DNA of 64,000 bases from Nocardia spumae (GTDB taxonomy: Bacteria > Actinomycetota > Actinomycetes > Mycobacteriales > Mycobacteriaceae). The stretch is taken from NCBI RefSeq assembly GCF_020733635.1, contig NZ_JAJFZL010000001.1, forward strand, positions 3,162,001 through 3,226,000, given 5' to 3'. The notes beneath the pieces are model-generated. The model was not told the origin of the DNA. It ran no database searches and saw only the letters and a list, made by a program, of their open reading frames with translations. The position numbers and the translations under genes are program-made. Shown here piece by piece: positions 49,287 to 58,885 of this stretch. How positions within the stretch are numbered: the stretch's first letter is position 1; the number at the start of each line of letters is the position of its first letter.

Positions 49287-51236
49287 TCAGCGGGTATCGC
49301 CCAGTACGATTCCCTCGCGGCGCGGGTCCGCGCCACCGATCCAGCCGTCGCTGTCGCGCTGCAGGGCGCTGAGCCCGCTGGACTGCTGATCGACCGATAC
49401 CTGATGTCCCATCGCGCGCAACTTCTGCACCAGCGGATCGTGGGCGCCGTGATCGGTCGCGTCGATGGCCGGATGTTCTCCACCGATTCCCGTCACCGGT
49501 GTGTTGGCGGCGCCGAACGCGACCTGGGAGACGGCCTGCTGCGGATCGAGATTCCAATCCAGCAGTCCCACCAGCGTTTTCACGACGAACTGGATAATCA
49601 CGGAGCCGCCCGGGGAGCCGGCCACATCGACGAGCTGTCCCGGTGATCCGTCCGGGCGGCGGTCGAAGACCAGAGTCGGGCTCATCGAACTGCGCGGCCG
49701 CTTTCCGGGCTGAATCCGATTGGCCATCGGAACTCCCGCCGCGTCGACCGGATTCGCGTTGAAGTCGGTGAGCTGATTGTTGAGGACGAAACCGTCGACC
49801 AGATGGAAGGAGCCGAACGCGGACTCGACGGTCGTGGTCATGGTCGCCGCATTGCCGTAGCGATCCACCACCGAGATGTGGCTGGTGCCGTGCTCGGGCT
49901 GCTGCGGACCGGTGCCGAGCGGGACGGGACCGAAGTCGCCCGGCTGTGCGGTGCCCATGGAATGGTTCGGGTCGATCGCCGCGGCGCGGCCCTTCAGATA
50001 GCCCTTGTCGAGCAGCGCGGCGGGGGAGCCGCCGGGAAGCGGAACGAAGTCGGTATCGGCGACGTATTTGTCGCGGTCGGCGTAGGCCAGCCGTTCGGCT
50101 TCGGAGATCAGGTGCACCGCTTCGGCATCGGGCTCGCCGCCGTTGCGGTCGAGGTGTTCCGGGCGGAGGCGGCTCAGATCGAAGTTCTCCAGGATGCCGA
50201 GGGTGGCGGCGACGGTGATACCTCCCGATGACGGGTTGGGCATGCCGCAGATGCGATGCGCACGGTAGTCGGTGCACAGCGCGGTGCGCTTCTTGGCCTG
50301 GTAGTGGGCCAGATCGTCGAGCGAGATCTGGCCGGGTGTACGGCCTCCACTGGTGGTGGCGGTGGCATCGACGATGTCGCGGGCGACGGCCCCGGTGTAG
50401 AAGGCGTCGGGTCCGTCGGATGCGATGGCGCCCAACGTCTTCGCCATGGCGGGATTGGTCAGATGGTAGCCCTGCGGTTTGGGTGTGCCGTCCGGCTGCA
50501 GGAAGTACGCCTTGGACTCTGCATCGCGGGCCAGATCGGGTGCGGACTGGGCGATCTGGCTCGCCATGCGCGCGCCGATGTCGAATCCGTTGTCGGCCAG
50601 GGTGATCGCCGGTGTGAACAACTCCCGCCAGGACTGCTTACCGTGATCGCGGTGGGCGGCGTCGAGCAGGCGGATGGCTCCCGGCACGCCGATGGAGCGG
50701 CCGCTGGCACGGGTATTCGGTTGCGGCACTGTGTGATCGGTATCGCTGATCCAGCGCAGATAGTTCTCGGTGGCGGCCGCGGGCGCGACCTCGCGGCCGT
50801 CGTAGGCGTCGATCGAGCCCGTCGCGGCGTCGTAGTAGAGCAGGAACGCGCCGCCACCGATGCCGGAGGCCTGCGGTTCGACCAGTCCCAGCACGGTCTG
50901 AGCGGCGACGAGGGCGTCGGCGGCGGTGCCGCCGTCGGCGAGCACCTGGCAGGCGGCATGGGTGGCGACCGGATTGGCGGTGGAGACGGCGAACGTGTGC
51001 GTGCGCACGGGCGTCATCCCGCTGCGGTACCCGGTGGCGATCTCGGGATTGGTGGCCAGATTCGTCGGGGCAGCGGTCGCGGCCGGTCCCGCGGCCGCGG
51101 TGACGGGGGTGCCGCCGGGGGTGTCGGCGCAGGTACTCGCGGAATCGGAGGTCTTCGACGAACAGCCGGTCAGCAACCCGGCGGTCAGCAGGAGGGCGGC
51201 GCTCACGCCGCCGAGGATCGCTCGGGTACGCCTCAT
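49287..51236 (-). CDS. ggt: Gamma-glutamyltransferase lipoprotein
   Basis: A 649-residue secreted enzyme of the Ntn hydrolase fold cleaving gamma-glutamyl bonds, for example in glutathione or mycothiol-related compounds. The N-terminus has a lipobox LLTGCSSK, so it is membrane-anchored outside the cell. The large precursor is expected to autoprocess before Thr451 in [10 protein letters not shown], the catalytic nucleophile, with [10 protein letters not shown] downstream. ATG 51236 fits the signal peptide. It is divergent from an amino-acid permease. Confidence 0.93.
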   Translation of the reverse strand: MRRTRAILGGVSAALLLTAGLLTGCSSKTSDSASTCADTPGGTPVTAAAGPAATAAPTNLATNPEIATGYRSGMTPVRTHTFAVSTANPVATHAACQVLADGGTAADALVAAQTVLGLVEPQASGIGGGAFLLYYDAATGSIDAYDGREVAPAAATENYLRWISDTDHTVPQPNTRASGRSIGVPGAIRLLDAAHRDHGKQSWRELFTPAITLADNGFDIGARMASQIAQSAPDLARDAESKAYFLQPDGTPKPQGYHLTNPAMAKTLGAIASDGPDAFYTGAVARDIVDATATTSGGRTPGQISLDDLAHYQAKKRTALCTDYRAHRICGMPNPSSGGITVAATLGILENFDLSRLRPEHLDRNGGEPDAEAVHLISEAERLAYADRDKYVADTDFVPLPGGSPAALLDKGYLKGRAAAIDPNHSMGTAQPGDFGPVPLGTGPQQPEHGTSHISVVDRYGNAATMTTTVESAFGSFHLVDGFVLNNQLTDFNANPVDAAGVPMANRIQPGKRPRSSMSPTLVFDRRPDGSPGQLVDVAGSPGGSVIIQFVVKTLVGLLDWNLDPQQAVSQVAFGAANTPVTGIGGEHPAIDATDHGAHDPLVQKLRAMGHQVSVDQQSSGLSALQRDSDGWIGGADPRREGIVLGDTR

Positions 51237-51337
51237 GCGGGCACTGTAACGCGCTGCGGTACCACCGCGACGAGGTCCGTTTCCCACACCAGGTAACCTC
51301 GAGCCGCCCCGACCTCGACCAAGGGATCAGCCGATCG

Positions 51338-52804
51338 ATGAGTGAGCTACCGGCAGATACGCACCTCAGTGCGGAAGACAGCGGTTATCACAAGAGCCTC
51401 AAACCGCGGCAACTGCAGATGATCGCCATCGGCGGCGCGATCGGCACCGGCCTGTTCCTCGGCGCCGGGGGACGGCTGGCACACGCGGGACCGGGGTTGT
51501 TCCTGGTGTACGCGGTGTGCGGCGTGTTCGTCTTCTTCATCCTGCGGGCCCTGGGGGAACTCGTCCTGCACCGGCCATCGTCCGGATCGTTCGTCTCCTA
51601 CGCGCGCGAGTTCTACGGGGAGAAGGCGGCTTTCATCGCCGGCTGGACGTATTTCCTCAACTGGTCGATGACCGGGATCGTCGACACCACGGCCATCGCT
51701 ACCTATCTGCACTATTGGGGCGCCTTCGGCGCGATACCGCAGTGGGTGCTCGCGCTGATCGCGTTGGTCCTGGTCTTGAGCGTGAACCTCATCTCGGTGA
51801 AATGGTTCGGTGAACTCGAGTTCTGGGCGGCGCTGATCAAGGTGGTCGCGCTGGTGTCGTTCCTGATCATCGGGGTGGTGTTCCTCGGTGGCCGGTTCCG
51901 GGTCGACGGTGCCGCGACGGGATTCGGACTGGTAACGCAGGCCGGTGGGTGGTTCCCGACCGGGGTGCTGCCGCTGGTCACCGTGGCCTCGGGTGTGGTG
52001 TTCGCCTATGCCGCGGTCGAGATGGTCGGCACGGCCGCGGGGGAGACCGAGAATCCGCAGCAGATCATGCCGCGCGCGATCAATTCGGTGATCCTGCGCA
52101 TCGCGGTGTTCTATGTGGGATCGCTGATCCTGCTCGCACTGCTGCTGCCCTATACCGCCTACCGGGCGGACGAGAGTCCGTTCGTCACGTTCTTCGCGAA
52201 ACTGGGTGTGCCGCATGCCGGTTCGGTGATGAATCTGGTGGTGCTCACCGCGGCGTTCTCGAGTCTGAACGCGGGGCTGTACTCCACCGGGCGCATTCTG
52301 CGCTCGATGGCGGTCAACGGCAGCGCGCCGGCCTTCACCGCCCGGATGAACAGTCGCGGTGTGCCCTATGGCGGCATCGTGTTGACCAGTGTGATCGCCC
52401 TGGTGGGAATCTGGCTGAACTACATCGTGCCGGCCCGTGCTTTCGAGATCGTGCTCAATGTCGCGTCGCTGGGCATTCTGTCGTCGTGGGCGACCATCGT
52501 GCTGTGCCAGCTGGCGCTGTACCGGCGGTGGCGGCGCGGGGAGATGGAACGCCCCGCCTTCCGTATGTTCGGGGCTCCCTACACCGGCATCGCGACGCTG
52601 GTGTTCCTGGCCGCGATGCTGGTGCTCATGGCGTTCGATCACCCGGTCGGCACCTGGACGGTGGCGAGTCTGGTGATCCTGATCCCGGCCTTGATCATCG
52701 GCTGGTTCGCGGCGCGCTCCCGGGTGATGGAGGTAGCGCGGTTGCGGGAGCCTCCGGATGAGGAACCTGCCCGGTTGTCGAATCCGATACCGGTCGACGA
52801 CTGA
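51338..52804 (+). CDS. APC family amino acid permease
   Basis: A 488-residue transporter with twelve hydrophobic segments, of the AAT (amino acid transporter) class of the APC superfamily. The start [25 protein letters not shown] is the conserved TM1 substrate motif, and [21 protein letters not shown] the loop between TM6 and TM7. It most resembles GABA/asparagine permeases; the actual substrate is unknown. It is divergent from ggt, suggesting uptake of amino acids released by GGT outside the cell. Confidence 0.9.
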   Translation: MSELPADTHLSAEDSGYHKSLKPRQLQMIAIGGAIGTGLFLGAGGRLAHAGPGLFLVYAVCGVFVFFILRALGELVLHRPSSGSFVSYAREFYGEKAAFIAGWTYFLNWSMTGIVDTTAIATYLHYWGAFGAIPQWVLALIALVLVLSVNLISVKWFGELEFWAALIKVVALVSFLIIGVVFLGGRFRVDGAATGFGLVTQAGGWFPTGVLPLVTVASGVVFAYAAVEMVGTAAGETENPQQIMPRAINSVILRIAVFYVGSLILLALLLPYTAYRADESPFVTFFAKLGVPHAGSVMNLVVLTAAFSSLNAGLYSTGRILRSMAVNGSAPAFTARMNSRGVPYGGIVLTSVIALVGIWLNYIVPARAFEIVLNVASLGILSSWATIVLCQLALYRRWRRGEMERPAFRMFGAPYTGIATLVFLAAMLVLMAFDHPVGTWTVASLVILIPALIIGWFAARSRVMEVARLREPPDEEPARLSNPIPVDD

Positions 52805-52837
52805 CGCGCCCCGGGACGTGGTGGTCGCCCCGGCGAC

Positions 52838-53251
52838 TCAGGAAGATGTTGCCCGGCTGCCGTTTTCGCGTTCGGCGCTGATACGGAGCCTGGCCTGCTC
52901 CCAGTCGATCGGCAGCTCGGCCGCCGGGGCCGACCAGAACACGAAGGTCGATTCCGCGACGACCTCGCGGGCCCGCACGATCGCCGAGGCGTGCGGATCG
53001 GTCCGGGCGTAGGCGTGGATCGAGTCGGTGTCCGACCAGGCCGACAGGGTCCAGAAGGTGCCCCGGACGAGGTCGGCTTTCAGGGTGACACCGAGCGCGC
53101 CCGGGGATCGGCGGGCCTGTCGCCACAGCACGATCGACGTCGCGAAGAACCGGGGAACGTGGCGCAGTGATCGGACCTCGAGTCGTGAGGCCATGATCTG
53201 GACGGTTTCGGCGGTGGGCCGAGCGATGGTGACCCAGGGCAGAGTGGGCAT
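52838..53251 (-). CDS. DUF3291-like protein
   Basis: A 137-residue protein related to spheroidene-monooxygenase-like DUF3291. Conserved pieces are MASRLEVRSL, VPRFFATSIVLWRQARRSPGALGV and GTFWTLSAWSD followed by FVFW. The fold is ferredoxin-like (ABM-related); the reaction, if any, is not known. ATG 53251 was chosen since upstream residues are unlike the family. It lies downstream of the ABC ATPase gene on the same strand. Confidence 0.75.
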   Translation of the reverse strand: MPTLPWVTIARPTAETVQIMASRLEVRSLRHVPRFFATSIVLWRQARRSPGALGVTLKADLVRGTFWTLSAWSDTDSIHAYARTDPHASAIVRAREVVAESTFVFWSAPAAELPIDWEQARLRISAERENGSRATSS

Positions 53252-53307
53252 GAGGGGAACTTTCGAGGAGGCGTACGAGGTGGTGTCGCTCGTCCAACAT
53301 GGCACGC

Positions 53308-53340
53308 CCTCCCTATCTTGTCAATGGCAAGATGGGGAGG
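53308..53340 (-). terminator. Hairpin after the ABC ATPase gene
   Basis: Arms CCTCCCTATCTTG and CAAGATGGGGAGG (13 bp, one wobble) flank a 7-nt loop, lying 14 nt beyond the ABC ATPase stop on the minus strand and ahead of the DUF3291 start. It could equally be an operator for the DUF3291 gene. Confidence 0.5.
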
Positions 53341-53353
53341 TGTGGAACCTCGA

Positions 53354-54157
53354 TCAGGTGCGTACGCCGCGTTCGGCTCGCACCTGCCAGCGGCCGTCCT
53401 CGGTCCGGGTGAGCCGGATCGGATGGTCGAAGCAGGTGCTGATGTTGGCGCCGGTCAGCACGTCGTCCACCGGGCCGCTGGCCACACATCGGCCCGCCCG
53501 CAGCAGCAGCACGTGGGTGGTCGCCGGTGGGAGTTCCTCGAGATGGTGGGTGACCAGGACGGAGGCCAGTTCCGGATGGGTGGCCTGCAGGAGATCGATG
53601 CGGTCGATGAGTTGTTCGCGGCCGCCCACGTCGAGTCCGGTGGCCGGTTCGTCGAGCAGGAGCAGTCGCGGCTCGGCGATCAGGGCGCGCGCGATCAGGG
53701 CACGGCCGCGTTCACCCTGGGACAGCGTGGGCCAGCGCGCATCGCGCCGATGGGTGAGGCCCATCAGCTCGATCAGCCGGTCCGCCTCGATATCCTGCTC
53801 GGGCGTCGCCGACCAGCGCTGTTTGGTATCAGCGGTACCGGTGAGACCGGTGCGGACGACCTCGTGCGCGGTGAGCGGATACGGCGGAGTGTGCCGAGGG
53901 TCGACATGGCCGATCAGGGTCCGCAGTTCGCGCATATCCACCCGCCCGAGGCGGTGGCCGAGAACATGCACGCTGCCGCGGGTGGGGTGCTCGAACGCGC
54001 CCAGCATCCTCAGCAGGGTGGTTTTGCCGGCGCCGTTGGGCCCCAGCAGGGCCCAGTGTTCGCCGGCGCGCACCGTGAGCGATACCTCGGAGAGGATCGG
54101 ATCGTGGTTGCGCACGAAATCCACGGCGTCCACCTGCAGGATAGGGAAGTCGACCAT
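53354..54157 (-). CDS. ABC transporter ATP-binding protein
   Basis: A 267-residue cytoplasmic ATPase. Walker A is GPNGAGKTTLL, the signature LSQGERGRALIARALI, Walker B LLLLDEPATGLD, and the switch THH. No permease gene is adjacent, so it may be a standalone or partner with proteins elsewhere; the substrate is unknown. ATG 54157 is used because longer forms add unrelated residues. It is divergent from the MFS gene, sharing the CRP-like site. Confidence 0.88.
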   Translation of the reverse strand: MVDFPILQVDAVDFVRNHDPILSEVSLTVRAGEHWALLGPNGAGKTTLLRMLGAFEHPTRGSVHVLGHRLGRVDMRELRTLIGHVDPRHTPPYPLTAHEVVRTGLTGTADTKQRWSATPEQDIEADRLIELMGLTHRRDARWPTLSQGERGRALIARALIAEPRLLLLDEPATGLDVGGREQLIDRIDLLQATHPELASVLVTHHLEELPPATTHVLLLRAGRCVASGPVDDVLTGANISTCFDHPIRLTRTEDGRWQVRAERGVRT

Positions 54158-54293
54158 GCGTCTACGGTAGCAACTCCTCAGACAAGCTGATAGGTTGCCG
54201 ATCTCACACTGGACACCGCGAATACTCGGCAACCGTGAACCGGTCGGTATGTGCCCGCAATCGGAACGGCCGGTCCGATCGAGTTGCCGGAAA

Positions 54294-54309
54294 AGTGATG
54301 TATATCACT
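54294..54309. promoter_or_regulatory. CRP/GlxR-type palindrome between ABC and MFS genes
   Basis: AGTGATGTATATCACT has perfect 6-bp arms and contains GTGA-N6-TCAC, the core recognised by CRP/GlxR cyclic-AMP regulators (TGTGA-N6-TCACA). It lies about 95 bp before the MFS start and 137 bp before the ABC start, so either or both could be controlled by cAMP. Confidence 0.65.
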
Positions 54310-54371
54310 GTGGGCCGCTACTCTTTTCCCACCCGGTGCTCGTACGGAACAAGAAGAGATCGTCCCGCGAT

Positions 54372-54398
54372 GAGATGCCGTGGCCAGAAAGGCATCTC
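54372..54398 (+). promoter_or_regulatory. Hairpin masking MFS ribosome site
   Basis: GAGATGCC pairs with GGCATCTC (54391-54398) around an 11-nt loop. The only Shine-Dalgarno-like AAAGG (54388-54392) straddles the loop and stem, 10 nt before ATG 54403. It may limit translation of the transporter. Confidence 0.4.
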
Positions 54399-54402
54399 GA
54401 CC

Positions 54403-56463
54403 ATGAGTTCGACCTCGACAGCAGCCGCTCCCTCCCTGCTCACCGGACTGTGGCGGCGAAAGCTACCGCACTATCCCGACACTCCCGCCCGCTCCTGGTA
54501 TCTGACGCTCGTGGTGATCACCTCGATCGTGTTGTACTACCAGCTCTTCGTCGCCGGCGCGGTGGGTAATCAACTGATCGCCTACTTCCACCTCTCGTTC
54601 GCCTATTTCGTCTGGATCTTCATCATCGGCGCGGCCTTCGGCGCCGCGGCCTCGGTGGCGGCGGGCATACTCGATCGCTGGGGCCGGGCCAATATCGTGG
54701 CCTACGGGGTCGTGATCTGTTCGCTGCTCACCCTTTTCGCGCTTCCGGCGACGACGACGAAGATGAGTTACCTCGTCGTCTACTGCGTGGTGAGTGTGGT
54801 CGAGGGCGCGGTGCTGGTCGCCACTCCGGCATTGATCCGGGACTTCTCGCCGCAACTGGGCCGCGCCTCGGCGATGGGGTTCTGGACGCTGGGGCCCGTG
54901 ATCGGCGCACTGGTCACCAGTGAGATCACCGCCCGCACCCTCGATACGCACCCCGATTGGCAGTTCCACTACCGCCTGTGCGGGGTGATCAGCTGCGCGG
55001 TCGCCGTGATCGCGGTGATCGGCCTGCGCGAACTGAGTCCGCGGCTGCGTGATCAGGTGATGGTCAGTCTGCGTGATCGGGCCCTGGTCGAAGCGCGGGC
55101 CAAGGGGCTCGACGTCGACGCGCTCGAACGCGGTCAATGGCGGCAGATGATGCGGGTCGACGTGGTCGGCTCGGCTCTGGCGATCAGCATCTTCCTGGCA
55201 TTCTTCTACACCATCGTGTCGTTCCTGCCCGTCTATCTGGCGACGAACTTCGGTTTCACACCGGCTCAGGCCAATGCGCTGGGTAACTGGTATTGGATCG
55301 CGAATGCGGTAGCTCTCGTGGCGACCGGCATCGTGTCGGACATCCTGAAGGTGCGCAAACCGTTCATGATCGCCGGCGCGCTGATCAGTATCGGCGGTCT
55401 CTACGTATTCCTCGGCTACACCGATCGGCCCGACACCGGGTACTACTCGTTCGCGGTGGTGATGACGGTCATCGCCGTCGGCGGTGGTATCGCCTACGCC
55501 ACCTGGATGGCGAGTTTCACCGAAACCGTGGAGCGCCGCAATCCCGCGGCGACGGCGGTCGGGCTGGCGGTGTGGGGTGGGGTGCTGCGCACGGTGGTGA
55601 CCTTCACGCTGTTCGGACTTCTGATGGTGGTCGACGCGGCCGGGCCGCTGGTCAACAACGGTCCGCGGTTGCAGGAGATCCAAGCGCGGTACGGCCCGCA
55701 GCTGGCGACCATCCAGACCGTCGGCCCCGAAACCATGGCCGAGCTCGGACGCGATCCGTCCGATCCCGCCGCTCGGATCGGTGCGCTGACGCGGTTGACC
55801 GGCGCCACCCCCACCGATATTCAGTCCACGATCGCGGTGAACGCGCGCTATCCACAGGAATTGGCGACGCTGCAGGCCGTGGATCCGGCCACACTCGGCG
55901 CTCTCGCGGCGAATCCGGCCGATGCGCGGGCCGCGGCCGCCGCGGTCGGACAGGTGGCGGCGAAATTCGGCATCGGCCCCACCGAGGCGATGGGCCGGCT
56001 GGTCGCGACCCAGCAGATTCCGCGCGACCAGCTCGCGGTGGCCAGTGCTGTCGGCCCGAAACTCGTTGCCGCGCAGTCGCAGTTGCAGGCGGTGGCCACC
56101 GTACCGGCCGATGACCTGGCCTATCTCGCCGCGCACGGCGCCGAGGTGAAGCAGGCGGCCGCCGATTCGCCGGTGCAGTGGCGGCAATGGTGGTGGATCT
56201 GCCTGATCGCCCAGGTGCTGTTCCTGCCGTTCGTCTTCCTGATGGCCGGGCGGTGGAGTCCGAAGCGAGCCGCGGCCGACGCCGCCGAGCACGACTCGCG
56301 GGTGCGGCAGGAACTCGCGGCGCTGGCGGAGCCGGATGCCGCTGCGGAGACCGTGGCGACACCGCGGCCCGAGCCGGTCGCCGCCGTCGCGGAAAGCGGT
56401 TCCGGCGCAGCGGAATCGGTAGGCGGCGCCGCACCGGCCGCCGAACCGGCGCCGGCGGAGTAG
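54403..56463 (+). CDS. MFS transporter with large extracytoplasmic insertion
   Basis: A 686-residue major facilitator. Residues ~40-415 are a standard array of transmembrane helices (for example SWYLTLVVITSIVLYYQL; VVYCVVSVVEGAVLVATPALI). A ~170-residue hydrophilic segment follows (~417-590) with recurrent LAT-x-Q-x-VDPATLGALAANP-like units, then a final pair of hydrophobic helices (WWWICLIAQVLFLPFVFLM), and an Ala/Pro/Glu tail of ~70. The substrate is unknown, and the insert is probably a ligand- or envelope-binding domain. ATG 54403 starts after a hairpin; an upstream start at 54235 was rejected. Confidence 0.85.
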   Translation: MSSTSTAAAPSLLTGLWRRKLPHYPDTPARSWYLTLVVITSIVLYYQLFVAGAVGNQLIAYFHLSFAYFVWIFIIGAAFGAAASVAAGILDRWGRANIVAYGVVICSLLTLFALPATTTKMSYLVVYCVVSVVEGAVLVATPALIRDFSPQLGRASAMGFWTLGPVIGALVTSEITARTLDTHPDWQFHYRLCGVISCAVAVIAVIGLRELSPRLRDQVMVSLRDRALVEARAKGLDVDALERGQWRQMMRVDVVGSALAISIFLAFFYTIVSFLPVYLATNFGFTPAQANALGNWYWIANAVALVATGIVSDILKVRKPFMIAGALISIGGLYVFLGYTDRPDTGYYSFAVVMTVIAVGGGIAYATWMASFTETVERRNPAATAVGLAVWGGVLRTVVTFTLFGLLMVVDAAGPLVNNGPRLQEIQARYGPQLATIQTVGPETMAELGRDPSDPAARIGALTRLTGATPTDIQSTIAVNARYPQELATLQAVDPATLGALAANPADARAAAAAVGQVAAKFGIGPTEAMGRLVATQQIPRDQLAVASAVGPKLVAAQSQLQAVATVPADDLAYLAAHGAEVKQAAADSPVQWRQWWWICLIAQVLFLPFVFLMAGRWSPKRAAADAAEHDSRVRQELAALAEPDAAAETVATPRPEPVAAVAESGSGAAESVGGAAPAAEPAPAE

Positions 56464-56575
56464 ATCGGTACGCCGCCGAGGTCCGGACCGTAGGCCACGC
56501 GTGATCCGGACCTCGGGTGTCCGGTGGCCCGGACGGGCGTTCGCGATCTTTCGACGCGGTGCGCGCGGTACCGGC

Positions 56576-57274
56576 TCAGCATCCCAGCTGGTCGGCGAGA
56601 TCCTCGAAATCGGTGGCGTTGACATCGAATTCGTCGCTGAATTCGGTGTCCGCCAGGGCCGGATCGCCGAATTCGAGGGGCCGCGAGACGAACGCGGTGC
56701 GGAATCCGAGCCCGGCCGCGGCCCGGATGTCGTACTTGTGGCTGGCCACCATCATGATCTCGGCCGGTCGCGCGCCCAGATAGTGCGCCGCCATCCGATA
56801 GGCGCGGGGATCGGGTTTGTGCGCGCCGGCCATCTCGGCGGTGAATATCGCGTGCCACGGGAAATCGCAGTGCCGGGTGATGGAGACGACGGCGTCGACA
56901 TCGGCATTCGACAAGGTCGCGAGGGTGTAGCGGGTGCGCAGACGGGTCAGCCCCGCGACCGCGTCCGGCCACGGGTCCAGGCGTTTCCAGGCCGAATTGA
57001 GTTCGGTGCGGGCCCGCGAACCCAGATCCAGACCGCGCGCGGCGAGGATCTCGTCGAGCGCCGCGCGGTAGATGGAATCGACGCTGATCCACTGATCCCC
57101 CATCGCGGCGGTGCCACGGAAGTAGGCCGCGCGCCACTCGTTGACGAATCCGGGCCACTCGACGTCCGGATAGCGATCGCCCAGGGCCGCGCCGACCGCC
57201 CGGGCGATGGTGGTGTGGAAATCGGTCGCGGTGCCCTGGACGTCGAACAGCAGTGCATGCGGCCGATCGCTCAT
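56576..57274 (-). CDS. HAD-type haloacid dehalogenase-like hydrolase
   Basis: A 232-residue HAD hydrolase of the type II haloacid dehalogenase subgroup. Asp10 in LLFDVQGTATD is the nucleophile; TLSNADVDAVV is motif II; HKPDPRAY gives the motif III Lys; and MMVASHKYDIRAAAGLGFRTAFV the acid. It would dehalogenate or dephosphorylate small molecules; the true substrate is unknown. ATG 57274. It is divergent from the MBL protein. Confidence 0.88.
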   Translation of the reverse strand: MSDRPHALLFDVQGTATDFHTTIARAVGAALGDRYPDVEWPGFVNEWRAAYFRGTAAMGDQWISVDSIYRAALDEILAARGLDLGSRARTELNSAWKRLDPWPDAVAGLTRLRTRYTLATLSNADVDAVVSITRHCDFPWHAIFTAEMAGAHKPDPRAYRMAAHYLGARPAEIMMVASHKYDIRAAAGLGFRTAFVSRPLEFGDPALADTEFSDEFDVNATDFEDLADQLGC

Positions 57275-57450
57275 GACGGCGATCGTATCGCCGTGCTCGT
57301 CGCTCCGGACCGGCCGCGGCGGCCCCGAGGATCGACCTATGGGTGTGAGCTGGATAACATCGGTGTGCCGGGGATCGATGTCGCGGACCGCGGTCCATGC
57401 CGCGTCCGAACGATGTGTCGCCCACGCACGGTCCGGATGGGAGCGAAATC

Positions 57451-58170
57451 ATGCAGAGCCGTACCGATGAGATAGCCGACCGCATCTACCGGATCTCGAC
57501 CTTCGTGCCGGAGGTCGGGCCGACCGGATTCACCTTCAACCAGTTCCTCGTCGTCGACGAGGAGCCGCTGCTGTTCCACTGCGGAATGCGTGCGCTGTTC
57601 CCGCTGGTATCCGAGCGGATCAACGCGATCGTGCCCGTCGAGACCCTGCGCTGGATCACCTTCGGCCATGTCGAGGCCGACGAATGCGGGGCGATGAACA
57701 TGTTCCTGGCCGCCGCACCCGACGCCCAGGTCGCCCACGGCGTGCTGGGGTGCGAGGTGTCGATCAACGATCTGGCCGATCGCCCGCCCCGGCCGCTGGC
57801 CGACGGCGAGGTGATCGAACTGGGCGAGCGGCGCATCCGGCATATCGATACGCCGCACGCGCCACACAACTGGGAGTCGCGGGTGCTGTACGAGGAGACC
57901 ACCGGGGTGTTGTTCTGCGGTGATCTCATGACCCAGGTGGGTGACGGTCCCGCGCTCACCGAATCCGATGTCGTCGGCCCCGCGTCCTTCGCAGAGGACG
58001 TCTTCGGCGCCACCTCACTCGGCCCCGCCGTGCCGGCCGCACTGCATCGTCTCGCGGATCTGACTCCGTCGACGCTGGCGATCATGCACGGATCGAGTTT
58101 CGCCGGGGACGGCGCCACCGCACTGCGCGAGCTGGCCGCCGATTACGAAAGGCGTTTGGCCCCGGTGTGA
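57451..58170 (+). CDS. MBL-fold protein with flavodiiron-like domain
   Basis: A 239-residue metallo-beta-lactamase-fold protein of the ODP (flavodiiron) type. TFGHVEADECGAMN (His73-x-Glu75-x-Asp77) replaces the classical HxHxDH; IDTPHAPHNWES, FCGDLM and IMHGSSF provide further ligands for a diiron site. No flavodoxin or rubredoxin domain is attached, so it would need a separate electron donor for O2 or NO reduction. ATG 57451 has GGGAGCG upstream. No partner gene is evident. It is divergent from the HAD gene. Confidence 0.82.
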   Translation: MQSRTDEIADRIYRISTFVPEVGPTGFTFNQFLVVDEEPLLFHCGMRALFPLVSERINAIVPVETLRWITFGHVEADECGAMNMFLAAAPDAQVAHGVLGCEVSINDLADRPPRPLADGEVIELGERRIRHIDTPHAPHNWESRVLYEETTGVLFCGDLMTQVGDGPALTESDVVGPASFAEDVFGATSLGPAVPAALHRLADLTPSTLAIMHGSSFAGDGATALRELAADYERRLAPV

Positions 58171-58313
58171 TTCGCGGCGCGGGCGCGCACCGACCGAGGG
58201 CGCGGGAGAAGGTCGCGGCCCCGCCCCGGCGTTTGGCGCGTGTCGTTCGACCGTCGATCGGCGTTGCGCGGCCCTAGACTCGGCACACACATTCTCGACG
58301 GAGGTGATCGGCG

Positions 58314-58865
58314 GTGCACCCACACGATCCGCGTGACCCGCACACGACGCGATACGACAGTGGTTATCAACCGGGTAGTTACCAGGAACCCGGATATCAG
58401 CAGCCCTATCGATCGCCCGGCGGGCAGCCCGCGCCGCGGCGAGAGCCCGAGATCAATCTCGGCATGTTCGCCGGCGGCGTGCTCGCCACGGCGGTGGTGA
58501 CCGCGCTGGCGGCCTGGCTGTGTGCGTGGATCATCGACGTCGTGGCCACTCGTGCCACCGAGAGCGGCAAGTTCGGGGTCTGGAATCCGATGGCCGAGCA
58601 GGGCTACTGGTTCGCCGTGGTGGCGTTCATGTGCGCCCTGCTGGCCGGTGTGCTCTGGTACCTGCTGCATCTGGGCACGCCGTCACCGGATATGTTCTTC
58701 GCCTGGATCGTGGGAATTCTCATCGCCGCCGCGGTGATCATCCCGCTGACCCTGTCCAACGACATCTGGGTGGGCGTCTCCACCGCAATCGAACATCTGG
58801 TGATCGGGCTGCCGATCTTCAGCCTGACCCGGGCGGTGGGCGCCAAGAGCATCGTGGCGGGCTGA
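58314..58865 (+). CDS. Four-TM membrane protein with polar N-terminus
   Basis: A 183-residue protein with a ~45-residue Tyr/Pro/Gln-rich N-terminus and about four hydrophobic helices (for example MFAGGVLATAVVTALAAWL and ILIAAAVIIPLTL). It resembles actinobacterial DUF6069-like proteins, but the family is not certain. GTG 58314 has GGAGGTG upstream. It is convergent with the FAD dehydrogenase gene 20 nt downstream. Function unknown. Confidence 0.65.
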   Translation: MHPHDPRDPHTTRYDSGYQPGSYQEPGYQQPYRSPGGQPAPRREPEINLGMFAGGVLATAVVTALAAWLCAWIIDVVATRATESGKFGVWNPMAEQGYWFAVVAFMCALLAGVLWYLLHLGTPSPDMFFAWIVGILIAAAVIIPLTLSNDIWVGVSTAIEHLVIGLPIFSLTRAVGAKSIVAG

Positions 58866-58885
58866 CCGCCACCCGGGCGGCATCA

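Noticed and set aside
54463-56625. 720-codon minus-strand frame across the MFS gene
   Set aside because: Arg/His/Asp-rich shadow; the MFS gene has helices and continuity.
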